A stretch of DNA of 64,000 nt from JAMQPK01 sp963782595 (lineage in GTDB: Bacteria > Acidobacteriota > Vicinamibacteria > Vicinamibacterales > JAMQPK01), in assembly GCA_963782595.1 (NCBI GenBank), contig CAWAKJ010000002.1:496001-560000 (forward strand). Direction: 5' to 3'. A program made the translations under genes and the position numbers. This document shows, in pieces, positions 37,948 through 47,701 of the stretch. The number at the start of each line of letters is the position of its first letter. Within the stretch, counting starts at the first letter, position 1. Below the pieces are notes generated by a model. The model saw only the letters and a list, made by a program, of their open reading frames with translations. It did no database searches and was not told the origin of the DNA.

Positions 37948-39089
37948 GTGAAACGACCGTAAAATTCGACCATTCCCGCCGCACACCGATCGAGGGTGAA
38001 CCGTTCTTCGAAGATTTCCCGGCTGCGAAGCCCGAATGCGCGCGCTTTTTCGCGATCAGCCAGCAGCTCCGTGATGGCCTGCGCCAATGGGGCAGCGGTT
38101 GCACGCTCGACCAGCACCGCATTCCGCCCCTCTTCCACGGCGTTCTCGATCGTGGGAATTCTTGTGGCCACTATGGGCAGTCCCATCGCCATGGCCTCGA
38201 GAACTGCGCCGGCTGCGCCCTCGTACAATGAGGGAAAAACGAACAGGTCTGCACAGGCAAGTAAATCGGGCACGTCGTCCCGATGTCCCAGCATCCGAAC
38301 TCGACGGTCTAATCCGCGTTCGTGTTGAATCCTTTTGAGCAGGTCCGTATGGCGACCGGGCGCTCCGGCAACGAGCAGAACGACGGAAGGATGTCGCCGT
38401 CCCAGATCGTCCATTGCCTCGAGCAGGTACCGTTGCCCTTTCTGGTATTCCTGACGTCCAACGGTAATGATGACTTCGTCGGACTCATTCAGTCCGAGCC
38501 GGCGTCGGACCAGCGCGCGACGCTCGGCGCTCGGCCCGGCAAACCGGTTGCCCCGTCCTCGCTCGACGACCGTGATGCGTTCAGCCCGGAGTCCAAGCGT
38601 TTCCATTGCCGCTTTCTTGACCGGTTCGCTGACGGCGTGAAAGTGAGTAGTCAAGTAGCGGGCGGTCCAAGCGTCGACGAGGCGTACGAGCCACAGTTTG
38701 AGCGGATTGATGTCGCGATTCTGCAGCCGAATTTTGTCGTAGCTCGTATTCACCAGGCTGCTGACGACGACGGCGCGGTGGCCGATCGCCGCCAGTCGTC
38801 CGATCAGATCCGACTTGAACAGCGCTGTGTGGATAACGTCGGGGCATTCGGCCCGAATCAGTCGGCGCAGCGCCGCAACCCGGCCGGCCATCCCGCGTTC
38901 GGGAAGGAAGCGCAGCTCGGCACCCTCTGCCTCAAGACGACCTTCAAGGCTCTCAGGGTGCCGATAGAAAAACGCCACTGTCGGTTTGATACCCGCGCAG
39001 ACCAGGGCCGGCATCATCTCGGCCAGCGAGCGCTCGGCGCCACCTTGACCGAGGCCGTCGATGACGAACAGGATCTTGAGACTCATCAC
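37944..39089 (-). CDS. Family 4 glycosyltransferase
   Basis: A 381-aa GT-B enzyme with two adjacent ATG codons at the start (39089 or 39086). Motifs are ILFVIDGLGQGGAERSLAE, PDVIHTALFKSDLIGRLAA, VIITVGRQEYQKGQRYLLEA in the donor domain, and the EX7E motif YEGAAGAVLEAMAMGLP. The glycine-rich N-terminal loop is nearly the same as in the next gene (36784-37947), so these two are probably related by duplication. It overlaps both neighbours by 4 bases. Confidence 0.85.
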   Translation of the reverse strand: MMSLKILFVIDGLGQGGAERSLAEMMPALVCAGIKPTVAFFYRHPESLEGRLEAEGAELRFLPERGMAGRVAALRRLIRAECPDVIHTALFKSDLIGRLAAIGHRAVVVSSLVNTSYDKIRLQNRDINPLKLWLVRLVDAWTARYLTTHFHAVSEPVKKAAMETLGLRAERITVVERGRGNRFAGPSAERRALVRRRLGLNESDEVIITVGRQEYQKGQRYLLEAMDDLGRRHPSVVLLVAGAPGRHTDLLKRIQHERGLDRRVRMLGHRDDVPDLLACADLFVFPSLYEGAAGAVLEAMAMGLPIVATRIPTIENAVEEGRNAVLVERATAAPLAQAITELLADREKARAFGLRSREIFEERFTLDRCAAGMVEFYGRFT

Positions 39090-40249
39090 GGTGTAACTGG
39101 ACGTCTGCTCGAGAGAACGTCTCTGTAAAATGCTTCGTACTGTTCCGCGATCCGCGCTATGACGAAGTTTTGCTCAATCCACTTTCTGGCGGCATTGCCG
39201 AGGCCCTGCAGGTGCTCGGGCTGCTGAAGCAGTTGGATGATGGCTTGCGCGAACGCCATCTCATCATTCCGCTCTATGAGTATTCCGGTCCGTCCATCCA
39301 ACACGCACTCGCTCAGTCCACCGACCCGCGTCGTCACAACCGCTCGTTGAAGTAGACCTGCCTCGAGCACCACAGCTGGCATCCCCTCGGTGTCGCTCGT
39401 GAGCGCGATGAGGTCGGCAGCACCCATGTAATTGGAGACCTGATGCTGTACGCCCATGAAGCGAACGCATTCTCCGAGCGACAATGCCTGCACTTGCATT
39501 TCCAGGGCAGCACGATTCGGGCCCTCTCCAACAATCCACAGATACAGATTCGGAATCGTGCGCCTGGCCGTCTCGATAATGCGAAGAAGGCGATCTACTC
39601 GTTTCTCCGGGCTGAGACAGCCGACGTATAGGACGACACGAGCCTCCGGGGGCGTTTGAGCCTGTCGACGGACAACGGTGGGGGACGATGACGTCACGAG
39701 CGAATGGGGATCAACGGCGCATGGAATCTGCGCGGTCGGTACTGTCAGATTGTAGAGTTCGTTCAACGCCTTCAGGGTTGACGAGCTGACGCCCACAACT
39801 CCGTGCACCTGAGGCATGACGAGCCATGAGTAGAGTCGGTGGTGAAGCCATCCGCGAACCCAGCGGCGAGGCTGACCGATGTTGCGGTAGATCAGAACCC
39901 AGGGATGCGACTGTGAGCCGAACGCAGCGGCGGCACCGTACTTGAGGGTGCGCCCCCCGTTCACCTGCACGATGTCTGGCTGCCAGTCGGCGATGACACC
40001 CTTCAAGCGCCGCAGAAGTATCGGATGGACGCCCGGGATCTTCTCGAAGTGGTGATGTTCCCGACCTCCCAATACGCTGTCGTTCGTTGCGAGCGGCAGC
40101 GGATTCTCGCCTGCGTGCGTATACAAGTATGCAGTTCTGACCTCATGACCTATCAGACGCAGTCGTTCGCTCAGCTGCAGCGCGAAGATCTCGGCGCCGC
40201 GCCGCTGTGGCTTTTGCACGATCTGCAGAATCCGCAGTGCGGCGCTCAC
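39086..40249 (-). CDS. Family 4 glycosyltransferase
   Basis: The start is set at GTG 40249 (387 aa). It overlaps the stop of the deacetylase gene as GTGA, and the protein begins with SAALRILQIVQKPQRRGAE as expected; a longer frame of 545 codons overlaps the deacetylase gene and has random composition. Later motifs include ARVVLYVGCLSPEKRVDRLL and the EX7E region DTEGMPAVVLEAGLLQRA. It is the first of four consecutive GT4 genes. Substrates are unknown. Confidence 0.8.
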   Translation of the reverse strand: MSAALRILQIVQKPQRRGAEIFALQLSERLRLIGHEVRTAYLYTHAGENPLPLATNDSVLGGREHHHFEKIPGVHPILLRRLKGVIADWQPDIVQVNGGRTLKYGAAAAFGSQSHPWVLIYRNIGQPRRWVRGWLHHRLYSWLVMPQVHGVVGVSSSTLKALNELYNLTVPTAQIPCAVDPHSLVTSSSPTVVRRQAQTPPEARVVLYVGCLSPEKRVDRLLRIIETARRTIPNLYLWIVGEGPNRAALEMQVQALSLGECVRFMGVQHQVSNYMGAADLIALTSDTEGMPAVVLEAGLLQRAVVTTRVGGLSECVLDGRTGILIERNDEMAFAQAIIQLLQQPEHLQGLGNAARKWIEQNFVIARIAEQYEAFYRDVLSSRRPVTP

Positions 40250-41046
40250 GTGAGCGCCCTCGCGTAACTGGCTGCCCATTCCTCGAGCCAGACCGACGAC
40301 TGGAGAACTGGAGCCAGTTGGAGGGGCATGTCCCGACGAATGGGAATCCGCCCGAGACGCAGCGCGCTGAAGCGCCCGGCGACATTTCTTCGTCCGCCTG
40401 CCACGACGGCCGTGCGGTAGACGGCTTTGACCTCGTTTTCCACTGCGCGCGACCACTTTGCCTGGGGGTAGCAGAAATCCCCGATCGGTCGCAGCAGTCG
40501 ATCCTGCAAGTGGTCCCGGGAACGCCGCAGATCCTCGCGCAGCTTGTCGACACTCAGGCGACGGAGATCCTGATGTCGCCAGCTGTGTGACCCGATGTTC
40601 AGGAGTGGGTCCGATGCGAGTTGGCGCAGCGCGCTCCACTCGAGAGACTTGAGACCTTCTACTCCCCTGAGGGGTGATCCGGATGTGCCCTCGACGAAGC
40701 CCACCGGCACATACAACGTGCACGGCATTTGCAGTTCTTCCAGAATGGGCCAGGCGGCGGTCCGAAAATTGTCGAAGCCGTCATCGAAGGTGATGACGAC
40801 AATTGGTCGCGTACTGGCCGTTCCGGTTTCCAAATGGGCAACGGCATCGGCCAAAGAGCACACCTGAGCACATTCGCGGAGCTCACTCAGCTGATGTCGA
40901 AATGAGTTCAGCGGTACATCGACGGGCGATTGAGTCCCGGCACCAACCAGGTGGTAGGCGAGGATGGACACGCCGCCGCTGTCGCTCCTTACAACCGGCT
41001 GCATCAGCCGCACGGCTCTGCGCGACGCATGCGCCAGCCACTTCAT
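40246..41046 (-). CDS. Polysaccharide deacetylase (NodB-like)
   Basis: The ATG at 41046 gives 266 aa and an ATGA overlap with the preceding membrane-protein gene. The NodB catalytic core has VVITFDDGFDNF (catalytic Asp plus metal Asp) and NIGSHSWRHQDL (the H-S-x-x-H metal motif). The arginine-rich start MKWLAHASRRAVRLMQPV has no clear signal peptide, so a cytoplasmic-membrane location is possible. It probably N-deacetylates amino sugars of the growing or exported glycan, exposing free amines that could change charge or accept an acyl group. Confidence 0.85.
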   Translation of the reverse strand: MKWLAHASRRAVRLMQPVVRSDSGGVSILAYHLVGAGTQSPVDVPLNSFRHQLSELRECAQVCSLADAVAHLETGTASTRPIVVITFDDGFDNFRTAAWPILEELQMPCTLYVPVGFVEGTSGSPLRGVEGLKSLEWSALRQLASDPLLNIGSHSWRHQDLRRLSVDKLREDLRRSRDHLQDRLLRPIGDFCYPQAKWSRAVENEVKAVYRTAVVAGGRRNVAGRFSALRLGRIPIRRDMPLQLAPVLQSSVWLEEWAASYARALT

Positions 41047-42293
41047 GATGAGGCGAGCTTTGGTTGCTGTGCCGGGTCCCGCCAAACACGCCGGGACTGC
41101 GGAACTGGTGCGGAACTGGTGCGATGAGCCTGTGCCATGGCGAGCACCAGCAACAGCGCAGGCATGACGAGCGTACGCTGGCGCGCAATGATGCCAAGGT
41201 TCTGGAATGTGATGCCGAGCATCAGCACGTACAGCAGCGTGAATGGAATCGCAAACCTCAGCAGTCGGTTTGACTGCCACAACCGCAATAGTGATCGAAG
41301 ACCGCGTCCCTGCCGGAAGACGAGAAGCCAGAACAGCATCATCTCCAGTGACGACAGCAGCGCCATCGCGCTGTTCGCCTCTGTGATCAATGGGCGACAG
41401 AGCATGGTGACGAACGCCATGGGGACAGCCGTCGCCATGCTGGCCCTCTCAAATGCGCTCCCGCCTTGATTGGTCTGATCAGCCGTGTGGACGATGAACG
41501 CCTCCATGGTGTCGAAATTTGCGCCGCCCAGACCCAGAAGATTCAGTGAGGAAATCACCACCCAGAGCGCAACCGCGCTCACGAGCATCGTCTGTACCAT
41601 GCGCGCAACCGTCCACTCACGGCGCGTCCACTCGGCAACGCACACCGACACCGCTAGAACACCCGCCAGGTGAGGCCGAATGCCCATCGCGAGGGCGAGC
41701 CCTGCCGCCAATGTGAACCATCGAATGCGTTCTCCGCGCCCGACATAACCGAGCGTGACCAGGCCAATCGCCAGAAGCAGCACGGCTTCTTTGCCGATGC
41801 TCGATGGCCAGAACCACAGCGTCGGCCACAGGAAAATCAGAAGGGCCGCCTGCCGCAGCGAACCGGCGGCGTTTGTTCGCGCGAACGCGATAACTGTGCA
41901 GACAAGGCCGGCAAACGCTGCGAGGGAAAACACCAGAAAGCTGCCGCGCACGGAGGGGCCGACAAACGTCTGCACAAGGCCCGAGGCGTACCGAAGGCCT
42001 TGCGTTCCCCACTCGCGATCGCCCCACCGTCCCGAGCCGATGATGGAGAAGTCCAGCGAGCGAAAATGGTCTGCAATGATGCGCCCGGTCTCGAAATACC
42101 CGACGGCGTCTGAGCCTCCGCCGTACAGTTCGAAGATCATCGTGTGCCGCGCGAGCACACCGACGATGCGCATGAGTGCGCCCGCAATGAGCAGATTACG
42201 GATGACCCGCAGTTGTGGGGCGGACCCCAGCTCCGCGGCGGCCACGAGTGCTGCAACACCGACTGCCACGAATGGGACCCATTCGATGAACAT
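41043..42293 (-). CDS. Polytopic membrane protein of the polysaccharide locus
   Basis: The ATG at 42293 gives 416 aa. Ten or so hydrophobic helices are visible (for example FVAVGVAALVAAAEL, FLVFSLAAFAGLVCTVIAFA, FAIPFTLLYVLMLGITF). The middle carries FWPSSIGKEAVLLLAIGL, a pattern seen in O-antigen polymerase-like and EpsG-like membrane proteins of exopolysaccharide clusters. It lacks the WaaL signature loop. It is a candidate Wzy-like polymerase, which would be separate from the ligase at 29460. There are 4-base links on both sides. Confidence 0.6.
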   Translation of the reverse strand: MFIEWVPFVAVGVAALVAAAELGSAPQLRVIRNLLIAGALMRIVGVLARHTMIFELYGGGSDAVGYFETGRIIADHFRSLDFSIIGSGRWGDREWGTQGLRYASGLVQTFVGPSVRGSFLVFSLAAFAGLVCTVIAFARTNAAGSLRQAALLIFLWPTLWFWPSSIGKEAVLLLAIGLVTLGYVGRGERIRWFTLAAGLALAMGIRPHLAGVLAVSVCVAEWTRREWTVARMVQTMLVSAVALWVVISSLNLLGLGGANFDTMEAFIVHTADQTNQGGSAFERASMATAVPMAFVTMLCRPLITEANSAMALLSSLEMMLFWLLVFRQGRGLRSLLRLWQSNRLLRFAIPFTLLYVLMLGITFQNLGIIARQRTLVMPALLLVLAMAQAHRTSSAPVPQSRRVWRDPAQQPKLASS

Positions 42294-42297
42294 CAAC

Positions 42298-43371
42298 TTA
42301 GAAGATCTCGAGGTCTCCGATGGAGCAGCGCCAATTACGCCATCGCGACGGGTCGAGCCCAGTAGAATCGAGACGTCTGGCGGTGAAATGCGGGCCGAGA
42401 TAGGGTGCTGGAAGAAAGCCCGCGCGAGCCAGGGTTTGCCGTTCAACCGTGCCCTTTGCCGCGCATGCCGCAATGTAGTCGGCATCCGTACTGCGGACGA
42501 GATCGGCGAGCAGGGCACGGCCGATCTGGACGCCGCGCATCGAAGGTGTGACGAGCAGTTCGCTGATCGTCACTTCGCCAAGATGGCCGCGAACTCTGCC
42601 GCGAGCGATGACGAGTGCTCCCGCATCGCCCTCACAGTGGAACCGGGCCGAGTACGATATCCCAGGAATGTTTCCGTACCGCCAGCGAAGATAGCTCGGC
42701 GTCCGGGGCGTATGGTAGCGTTCGTCGTTGAGAGCCACGTCGCGCAGAAATTCCGGCAGCCGGCGGTCTTCCAGAAGTTCCGCGATGGTACTGAACTGAT
42801 CGAGAGTTGGGAGTTGCGCCGAGGCGTTGCTGAACGCTCGACGCGCGGTCATCGCAAGCCGAACGGGCCGAACCCACAGAGGAATTCTTGTCACCGGCGC
42901 CCATCCCATCTTGAGATAGCCCGGCATGCTCTTGCCATTTGGCGTGTTGTAGATGAATCGAACACCCTCATCCTGCATCTGCTCGACGAGCCGCATTGTC
43001 AGCCGTGAGAAGACGCCTCTGCCGCGCCACTCTGGAAGCGTTGCCGTATCAACCGCCCTGACCGCTCGAACAGTCCGGTCTCCGCTGCACCAAACCCAGC
43101 GGAGAAACACTCGCACGCCGACAATGCGCCCGTCCGAGGTCGCAACCAAGCAGGGGGAAACGCCGAATGGATTCTGTTCGTGTTTCCACTGCCAATACCC
43201 CAGGCTGGAAGGGCCATTCTGGCGTTCGTAGCTGGTCGAGATGAGATTGAGGATCTCCGGTGTGTCATCGGCCGTGGCTGCGCGCACCATGGGCATCGCA
43301 GACGGACGCGACGGGTACGAGGTGTTCACGTGTTCCGGCGTCAGCCACCCGGCGATGGCCCGTTTCCGCAT
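42298..43371 (-). CDS. GNAT-family acetyltransferase with two domain halves
   Basis: The start is uncertain: ATG 43371 is used (357 aa); TTG 43386 and ATG 43296 are also in frame, none with a clear ribosome site. The first half is a GNAT domain: VRAATADDTPEILNLIS, SLGYWQWKHEQNPFG and the acetyl-CoA loop TLPEWRGRGVFSRLTMRLVEQ. A second, more degenerate GNAT-like half follows (TISELLVTPSMRGVQIGRAL). Similar proteins sit in exopolysaccharide and PEP-CTERM loci and may acetylate amino sugars. It lies between Wzc and the membrane protein. Confidence 0.75.
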   Translation of the reverse strand: MRKRAIAGWLTPEHVNTSYPSRPSAMPMVRAATADDTPEILNLISTSYERQNGPSSLGYWQWKHEQNPFGVSPCLVATSDGRIVGVRVFLRWVWCSGDRTVRAVRAVDTATLPEWRGRGVFSRLTMRLVEQMQDEGVRFIYNTPNGKSMPGYLKMGWAPVTRIPLWVRPVRLAMTARRAFSNASAQLPTLDQFSTIAELLEDRRLPEFLRDVALNDERYHTPRTPSYLRWRYGNIPGISYSARFHCEGDAGALVIARGRVRGHLGEVTISELLVTPSMRGVQIGRALLADLVRSTDADYIAACAAKGTVERQTLARAGFLPAPYLGPHFTARRLDSTGLDPSRWRNWRCSIGDLEIF

Positions 43372-43405
43372 GTGGTTCAGCCGCAAGGGGACAGGGCGTC
43401 AGGCC

Positions 43406-45619
43406 TCAGGCACTTCGCTTGGTGTTACCGACGTACTCGCCGTAGAACGGAAGGTAGTACCGCGTGTTGTAATACTGATCCCGATCCAGCGTTGCGCCGT
43501 TCAGCACCGCGCCGGCAAACGATGCGCCGGCCGCCTCCAACCGATCGAGCGCCGCCTGCGCAATTCTTAGCTTCGTGTGTCGTGCATTGACCACGAAGAG
43601 CACGCCGGTTGCGAGTCGGGCGATGACGGCGGGGTCGGTGACCGCCATGACCGGCGGCGAGTCGATGATGACCCAGTCAAAGGATTCTGTCAGTTTGTCG
43701 AGGAATTCCTGGAATCGCTTCGAACCCAGCTGTTCGGATGGATTCGAGAGCGTCGCGCCGCTGGGCAGCAGCCAAACACCCGAACAGGACGTCGGCACGA
43801 TCGCTTCGCTTGGCTTGCGCGAGCCAGTCAGGACCTCGGCAAGACCTGGACGCTGCCTGCAGTCCATAAGCCCATGCAGTGTCGGCCGTCGCAGGTCGGC
43901 GTCGACCAGGAGCACGCGTTTGCCACTCCGACCGAGCGCAAGCGCCAGGTTGACGGATAACACGCTCTTGCCATCGCCTGGTGTGGCGCTCGTGACAAGC
44001 AGCGATCCATTCCCGGTCGCGCCGGGCGACGCGAGGATGTTGGTTCGCAGCGCACGACACGCCTCCGCATACGCCGCGGGGACGCCGTTGCTCAGGAGCA
44101 ACGTGCTTCCTTTGAGTTGTCGTTTGCTCACGTACGGCAGTATGCCGAGGAAGGGAACTCTCAAGCTGTTCATGACGTCTGAGGGCGTCTGTAGCCGGCT
44201 GTCGGTGGCCTCGACGAGCAGCGCCATCCCCACCGCGAGAACGCCGCTGAGCAGGAGACCGATAAGGAGGTTCGAGCGCGTATCCGGCCTGACGGCTGCC
44301 CGTGGCACTTCAGCGGCGTCTACGACCTCGATGTTGTTGCCTTGTAAGTTGCTCGACACCGCAGCCTCGTTCGCGCGCTGCAGAAGACTCTGGTAGATCT
44401 GGCGGTCGCTCTCCACCTGCCGGAACAACACGCCGTACTCGATGCCCTGACGGTTGAGCGCGAGCGCGCTTGTCTTCTGGCTGTCGAGCGCCACCGTCAG
44501 CTCTTTCTCCTTTGACGATGCGGCGAGGTACTCCTGACGGACCGACTCAACGGTCTTGGCCACCTCCAGTGCGAGCTCGCTTTCGGCGACGTTGATGGCC
44601 GCCTCGAGTCTGACCATCTCGGGGTGCTTTGCCCCGAGACTGCTCGAAAACTGCATCCGCTCGCGCTGAAGGTTCGCCAGTCGCGATCGGATGTCTTGCA
44701 CGAGGCCGTTGGACCTGATTTGCGGGAACGTGTCGAGCGCCTCGTGATTGTTCTGTGTGGCGGCGAGCTGACGATACAATGATTCAATCGCGATGCGGTC
44801 GGTCTTGGCTTGTGTGACCGCGGAATTCAAGGCCGTGAGACGTTGAACGACGATGTTCTGACCGGCATCCAGAGACAGGCTGTTTCCGCGCTCGCGGTAC
44901 TTCTGCAGCGCTAACTCGCTCGTCTCCACCTTACGGCGCTGTTCGCCCAACTGATCGGCCAGCCACGCTGAGGTTTCCTTCGACGCCTGAGATCGTGCCT
45001 CGATGTTCTGTTCGATGTAGGTGCTCGCCAACGTGTTGACGATGCGGGCCGCCAGTTCCGGATCGGGCGATTCGTATCTGATCTCGATAATGCGCGTATC
45101 CCGAACCGGTACGACGTTCAACTTCGAGAGCATCCGATCGATGACAATCGTCTCGCCGATTTTTTCCCTGCTGCTGGCCTTCGCAGGCGACGGCGATTGA
45201 GAGTTGGCCCGCCACCCAGTCAGTAACGCAAACACGCTCTTCGACGTGTCTCGACCTGTGGACGCAAAGCCGGGTTCGTTCCACAAGGCGAGCTTGTCGA
45301 TCACACGGCGGGCCAGCGAACGACTGCGCAGGATTCTGTGCTGCGTCTCGAGGTAGCCCTTCGGGTCGCCGGAGGGGTTCGCGCTGCCTTCGAACGTGAC
45401 GATGCTCGGTTTCTCCCCCAGAAGCAGCTCGGCGTGCGCCTCGTAAATAGGAGTGGCCGTCAACGTATACGCCGTAACCACGGCTGCGACAACGAAAAAC
45501 GTCGTGATCGCGACCCAGCGCCTCCTGTAGAGCATTGGCAAGATGTCTAGGAAGTGCCACTCACGCGGCTCGGGCCTTGAAACGGATTCCTGCGCACGCG
45601 GCTGCAGTTTTTCTGACAT
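43406..45619 (-). CDS. wzc: Polysaccharide co-polymerase / BY-kinase (Wzc-like)
   Basis: A 737-aa protein. N-terminal Wzz domain with a first transmembrane helix (WVAITTFFVVAAVVTAYTL), a long coiled-coil periplasmic region (about 190-420) and a second helix (LLIGLLLSGVLAVGMALLV). The cytoplasmic kinase has SATPGDGKSVLSVNLA (Walker A), LLVDADLRRPTLHGLM (Walker A') and WVIIDSPPVMAVTDP (Walker B). The tail DRDQYYNTRYYLPFYGEYVG is rich in tyrosines, the usual autophosphorylation cluster. It controls chain length and export together with Wza. It shares 1 base with the wza-like gene. Confidence 0.9.
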   Translation of the reverse strand: MSEKLQPRAQESVSRPEPREWHFLDILPMLYRRRWVAITTFFVVAAVVTAYTLTATPIYEAHAELLLGEKPSIVTFEGSANPSGDPKGYLETQHRILRSRSLARRVIDKLALWNEPGFASTGRDTSKSVFALLTGWRANSQSPSPAKASSREKIGETIVIDRMLSKLNVVPVRDTRIIEIRYESPDPELAARIVNTLASTYIEQNIEARSQASKETSAWLADQLGEQRRKVETSELALQKYRERGNSLSLDAGQNIVVQRLTALNSAVTQAKTDRIAIESLYRQLAATQNNHEALDTFPQIRSNGLVQDIRSRLANLQRERMQFSSSLGAKHPEMVRLEAAINVAESELALEVAKTVESVRQEYLAASSKEKELTVALDSQKTSALALNRQGIEYGVLFRQVESDRQIYQSLLQRANEAAVSSNLQGNNIEVVDAAEVPRAAVRPDTRSNLLIGLLLSGVLAVGMALLVEATDSRLQTPSDVMNSLRVPFLGILPYVSKRQLKGSTLLLSNGVPAAYAEACRALRTNILASPGATGNGSLLVTSATPGDGKSVLSVNLALALGRSGKRVLLVDADLRRPTLHGLMDCRQRPGLAEVLTGSRKPSEAIVPTSCSGVWLLPSGATLSNPSEQLGSKRFQEFLDKLTESFDWVIIDSPPVMAVTDPAVIARLATGVLFVVNARHTKLRIAQAALDRLEAAGASFAGAVLNGATLDRDQYYNTRYYLPFYGEYVGNTKRSA

Positions 45620-46467
45620 TAGAAGTACCTCTCGGGAACGATAAGCGTGTCGCCAGGTCGTACGCGGTCGTCCAGGTCCACTTTGATTTCCTGCTCGGTG
45701 CCGTCCGCCACACGGATGATCTTGAGGCGTCCTGACGAGCCCCGTTGCGAGAGGCCACCGGCGAGTGAAAGCACCTGCCGGACGGTTGCCTCTTTCCCGA
45801 TCATGTATTCGCCAGGCCGGCCGACGTGGCCGAACACAAAGACGGGCGCCGGCCGCGGAACCACAATCGTGTCTCCGTCGCGCAGCATCGGGTTGTTGGT
45901 GAGCACGCCGGCCTGCAGCGCGGTCAGATCGACGTTGATTTCCGTCACCCCGACGCCTGCTTGAATCACCGGCCCCTTGGTTGCGTCGTCGCCACTGCTT
46001 CGCCGCCGGATGAGGGCAATGCCGCTGGAGTTGCTCGTGGTCGACCCAGCGAGCGCCAGCGCCTCGACGAGCGTCATCGGCCGCGTGAGGCTGTATGTGC
46101 CGGGGTTCTTGACTTCGCCCACCATGAAAATCCGCTGACTCCGGTACTCCTCAACCACAACCGTGAGGCGGGGATCGTTGAAGTAACCATCGCGGAGTCG
46201 ATCGGTGAGCTCGTTCTGCAACTGACGCACGGTGAGCCCACCGGCCTTCACACGCCCAAGCATGGGAAATGTGAACGTCCCGTCGGCCTCAACCGTGAAA
46301 CGCTCGGATACGCCCCCCTGTCCCCATACGGTGATGGTGAACACATCCTGCGATCCGAGCACGTAGTCGGTCTGTTGGGTCACAGCTTGCTGCGCTGCGA
46401 CGGGCAGCATCACGCTGCCGATGACGCCGAGTGTGACAAGCGCGCGGAACAGAAGGTTAGAACGCAT
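45619..46467 (-). CDS. wza: Outer-membrane polysaccharide export protein (Wza-like)
   Basis: A 282-aa protein with a signal peptide (ALVTLGVIGSVMLPVAAQ) that lacks a clear lipobox Cys. The Poly_export motif is YVLGSQDVFTITVWGQ with VEADGTFTFPMLGRVKAGG, followed by two SLBB domains (FMVGEVKNPGTYSLTRPMTL and FVFGHVGRPGEYMIGKEATV), and it ends with RPGDTLIVPERYF. This forms the periplasmic part of the export channel. The barrel gene upstream may supply the outer-membrane pore, since Wza here seems short. It overlaps that gene by 11 bases. Confidence 0.85.
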   Translation of the reverse strand: MRSNLLFRALVTLGVIGSVMLPVAAQQAVTQQTDYVLGSQDVFTITVWGQGGVSERFTVEADGTFTFPMLGRVKAGGLTVRQLQNELTDRLRDGYFNDPRLTVVVEEYRSQRIFMVGEVKNPGTYSLTRPMTLVEALALAGSTTSNSSGIALIRRRSSGDDATKGPVIQAGVGVTEINVDLTALQAGVLTNNPMLRDGDTIVVPRPAPVFVFGHVGRPGEYMIGKEATVRQVLSLAGGLSQRGSSGRLKIIRVADGTEQEIKVDLDDRVRPGDTLIVPERYF

Positions 46468-47701
46468 GAGTGATCCCTGCTCTGAGATTCAAACCGTCGA
46501 ATCCTCTCGACAAGAGGGGCGACGTCCGCTCCACATAGGTGCCCGAGAAATCAATCGACATCGACTGGCCGACCTGGTAGCCGATGCCGGATCCGTATCT
46601 CGTCTGGATATCGACGCCGGCCAGGTCCGTCGCCGATGGAAGGCCGATGCCCGACCGGTAGTCGATATGGCGCCGGCCGAACAGTGCTGACAGCCGAAGC
46701 GAGCGGCGTAACGCGTAGGAAATCGTTCCCTCGTAGCCGTAAGAGTCGTAGTAAGCGATCTGTGACCTGTAAGAAGGCATCAGGTCACGGTCCGCGTTGA
46801 GACCGATCTCCAGACGATCTCGCACCGTGGCTGCCGTGCCGACCGAGAGGAAGAATCCACGCACCTTTGCGATGCTCGGGTCGTGAGGCGTCCGCACCTG
46901 AACCCCTGCCCGGGCATGTCCCCTGATCACGCCATCCGACTCGAAGCCCGACGTCAGGCGGATGTTGTCTGCGTCTCGGTACGGGGAGACGCTGAACTGA
47001 TCCCGATTCATTTCGCCCGATACCGTGAGGCGGGTGAGTGTCGTGACTTCCCGGCGGATCGAGATGGAGGCCTGATTCGATTCCCGATTCAGCGCGTCGC
47101 TCAGATTCACTCCATCGATCGTGGCGTTGTCTTCGTAGTTGGTCCGAGAGCGCTTGACGGAGAGGTCGATTGCCGTCTTGACACCGAGGTGGATGATCCC
47201 ACCCACCGCAAACGTCGACTGTTGGCTTCTGGGTCTGGTGTCGATCTCCTGACTTCCGCGCTGCCTGGAGTTGCTGTACGAAGCGCTCATGTAGGGAGCG
47301 AACCGGTTGAAGAGCAAGTCGGCTCTCAGCCCGGCGTCCGCATTGGCGCCTCGCTCGCTGTGCAGTCTGGAGTAGTGGACATAGTCCGCCGTGCCGTTGG
47401 CGGTCAGTCCAATTCGCCGCACCCGCGCCCGGGCATCGGTACTCGCGCCCAGGATCGAGATCATGTCGGCCATAGGCCGCGCCGCGCTGCGAAAAACGTT
47501 ATCGTCATACTCGCTCCGCCAGGCGATTCTCGGGTTCACACCGAGCGGACCGATCTGCGGATTGCCGCCGGCGTCAAAGTTACTAGCCTGAGCTGCCGCC
47601 TGCGCAGGCATGAGCGCCAGGACAAGCGCCGCCGTCAGCACCTGCACAAGACCGATTGCCGCGCGACTCGCGAATGCAGAAGTCATAGACAGAGTCCTCA
47701 C
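46457..47701 (-). CDS. Outer-membrane beta-barrel protein of the exopolysaccharide operon
   Basis: A 414-aa protein with a likely GTG start overlapping the regulator stop (GTGA); ATG 47686 is an alternative. A signal peptide (LTAALVLALMPAQAAAQ) is followed by many amphipathic strands ending in the classical C-terminal Phe (GLNLRAGITHAF). It begins with GVNPRIAWRSEYDDNVFRSA, as in the EpsL/PEP-CTERM-locus outer-membrane proteins. It is probably an accessory porin for glycan passage with Wza-like proteins of the SLBB type. The first structural gene of the train. Confidence 0.75.
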   Translation of the reverse strand: MRTLSMTSAFASRAAIGLVQVLTAALVLALMPAQAAAQASNFDAGGNPQIGPLGVNPRIAWRSEYDDNVFRSAARPMADMISILGASTDARARVRRIGLTANGTADYVHYSRLHSERGANADAGLRADLLFNRFAPYMSASYSNSRQRGSQEIDTRPRSQQSTFAVGGIIHLGVKTAIDLSVKRSRTNYEDNATIDGVNLSDALNRESNQASISIRREVTTLTRLTVSGEMNRDQFSVSPYRDADNIRLTSGFESDGVIRGHARAGVQVRTPHDPSIAKVRGFFLSVGTAATVRDRLEIGLNADRDLMPSYRSQIAYYDSYGYEGTISYALRRSLRLSALFGRRHIDYRSGIGLPSATDLAGVDIQTRYGSGIGYQVGQSMSIDFSGTYVERTSPLLSRGFDGLNLRAGITHAF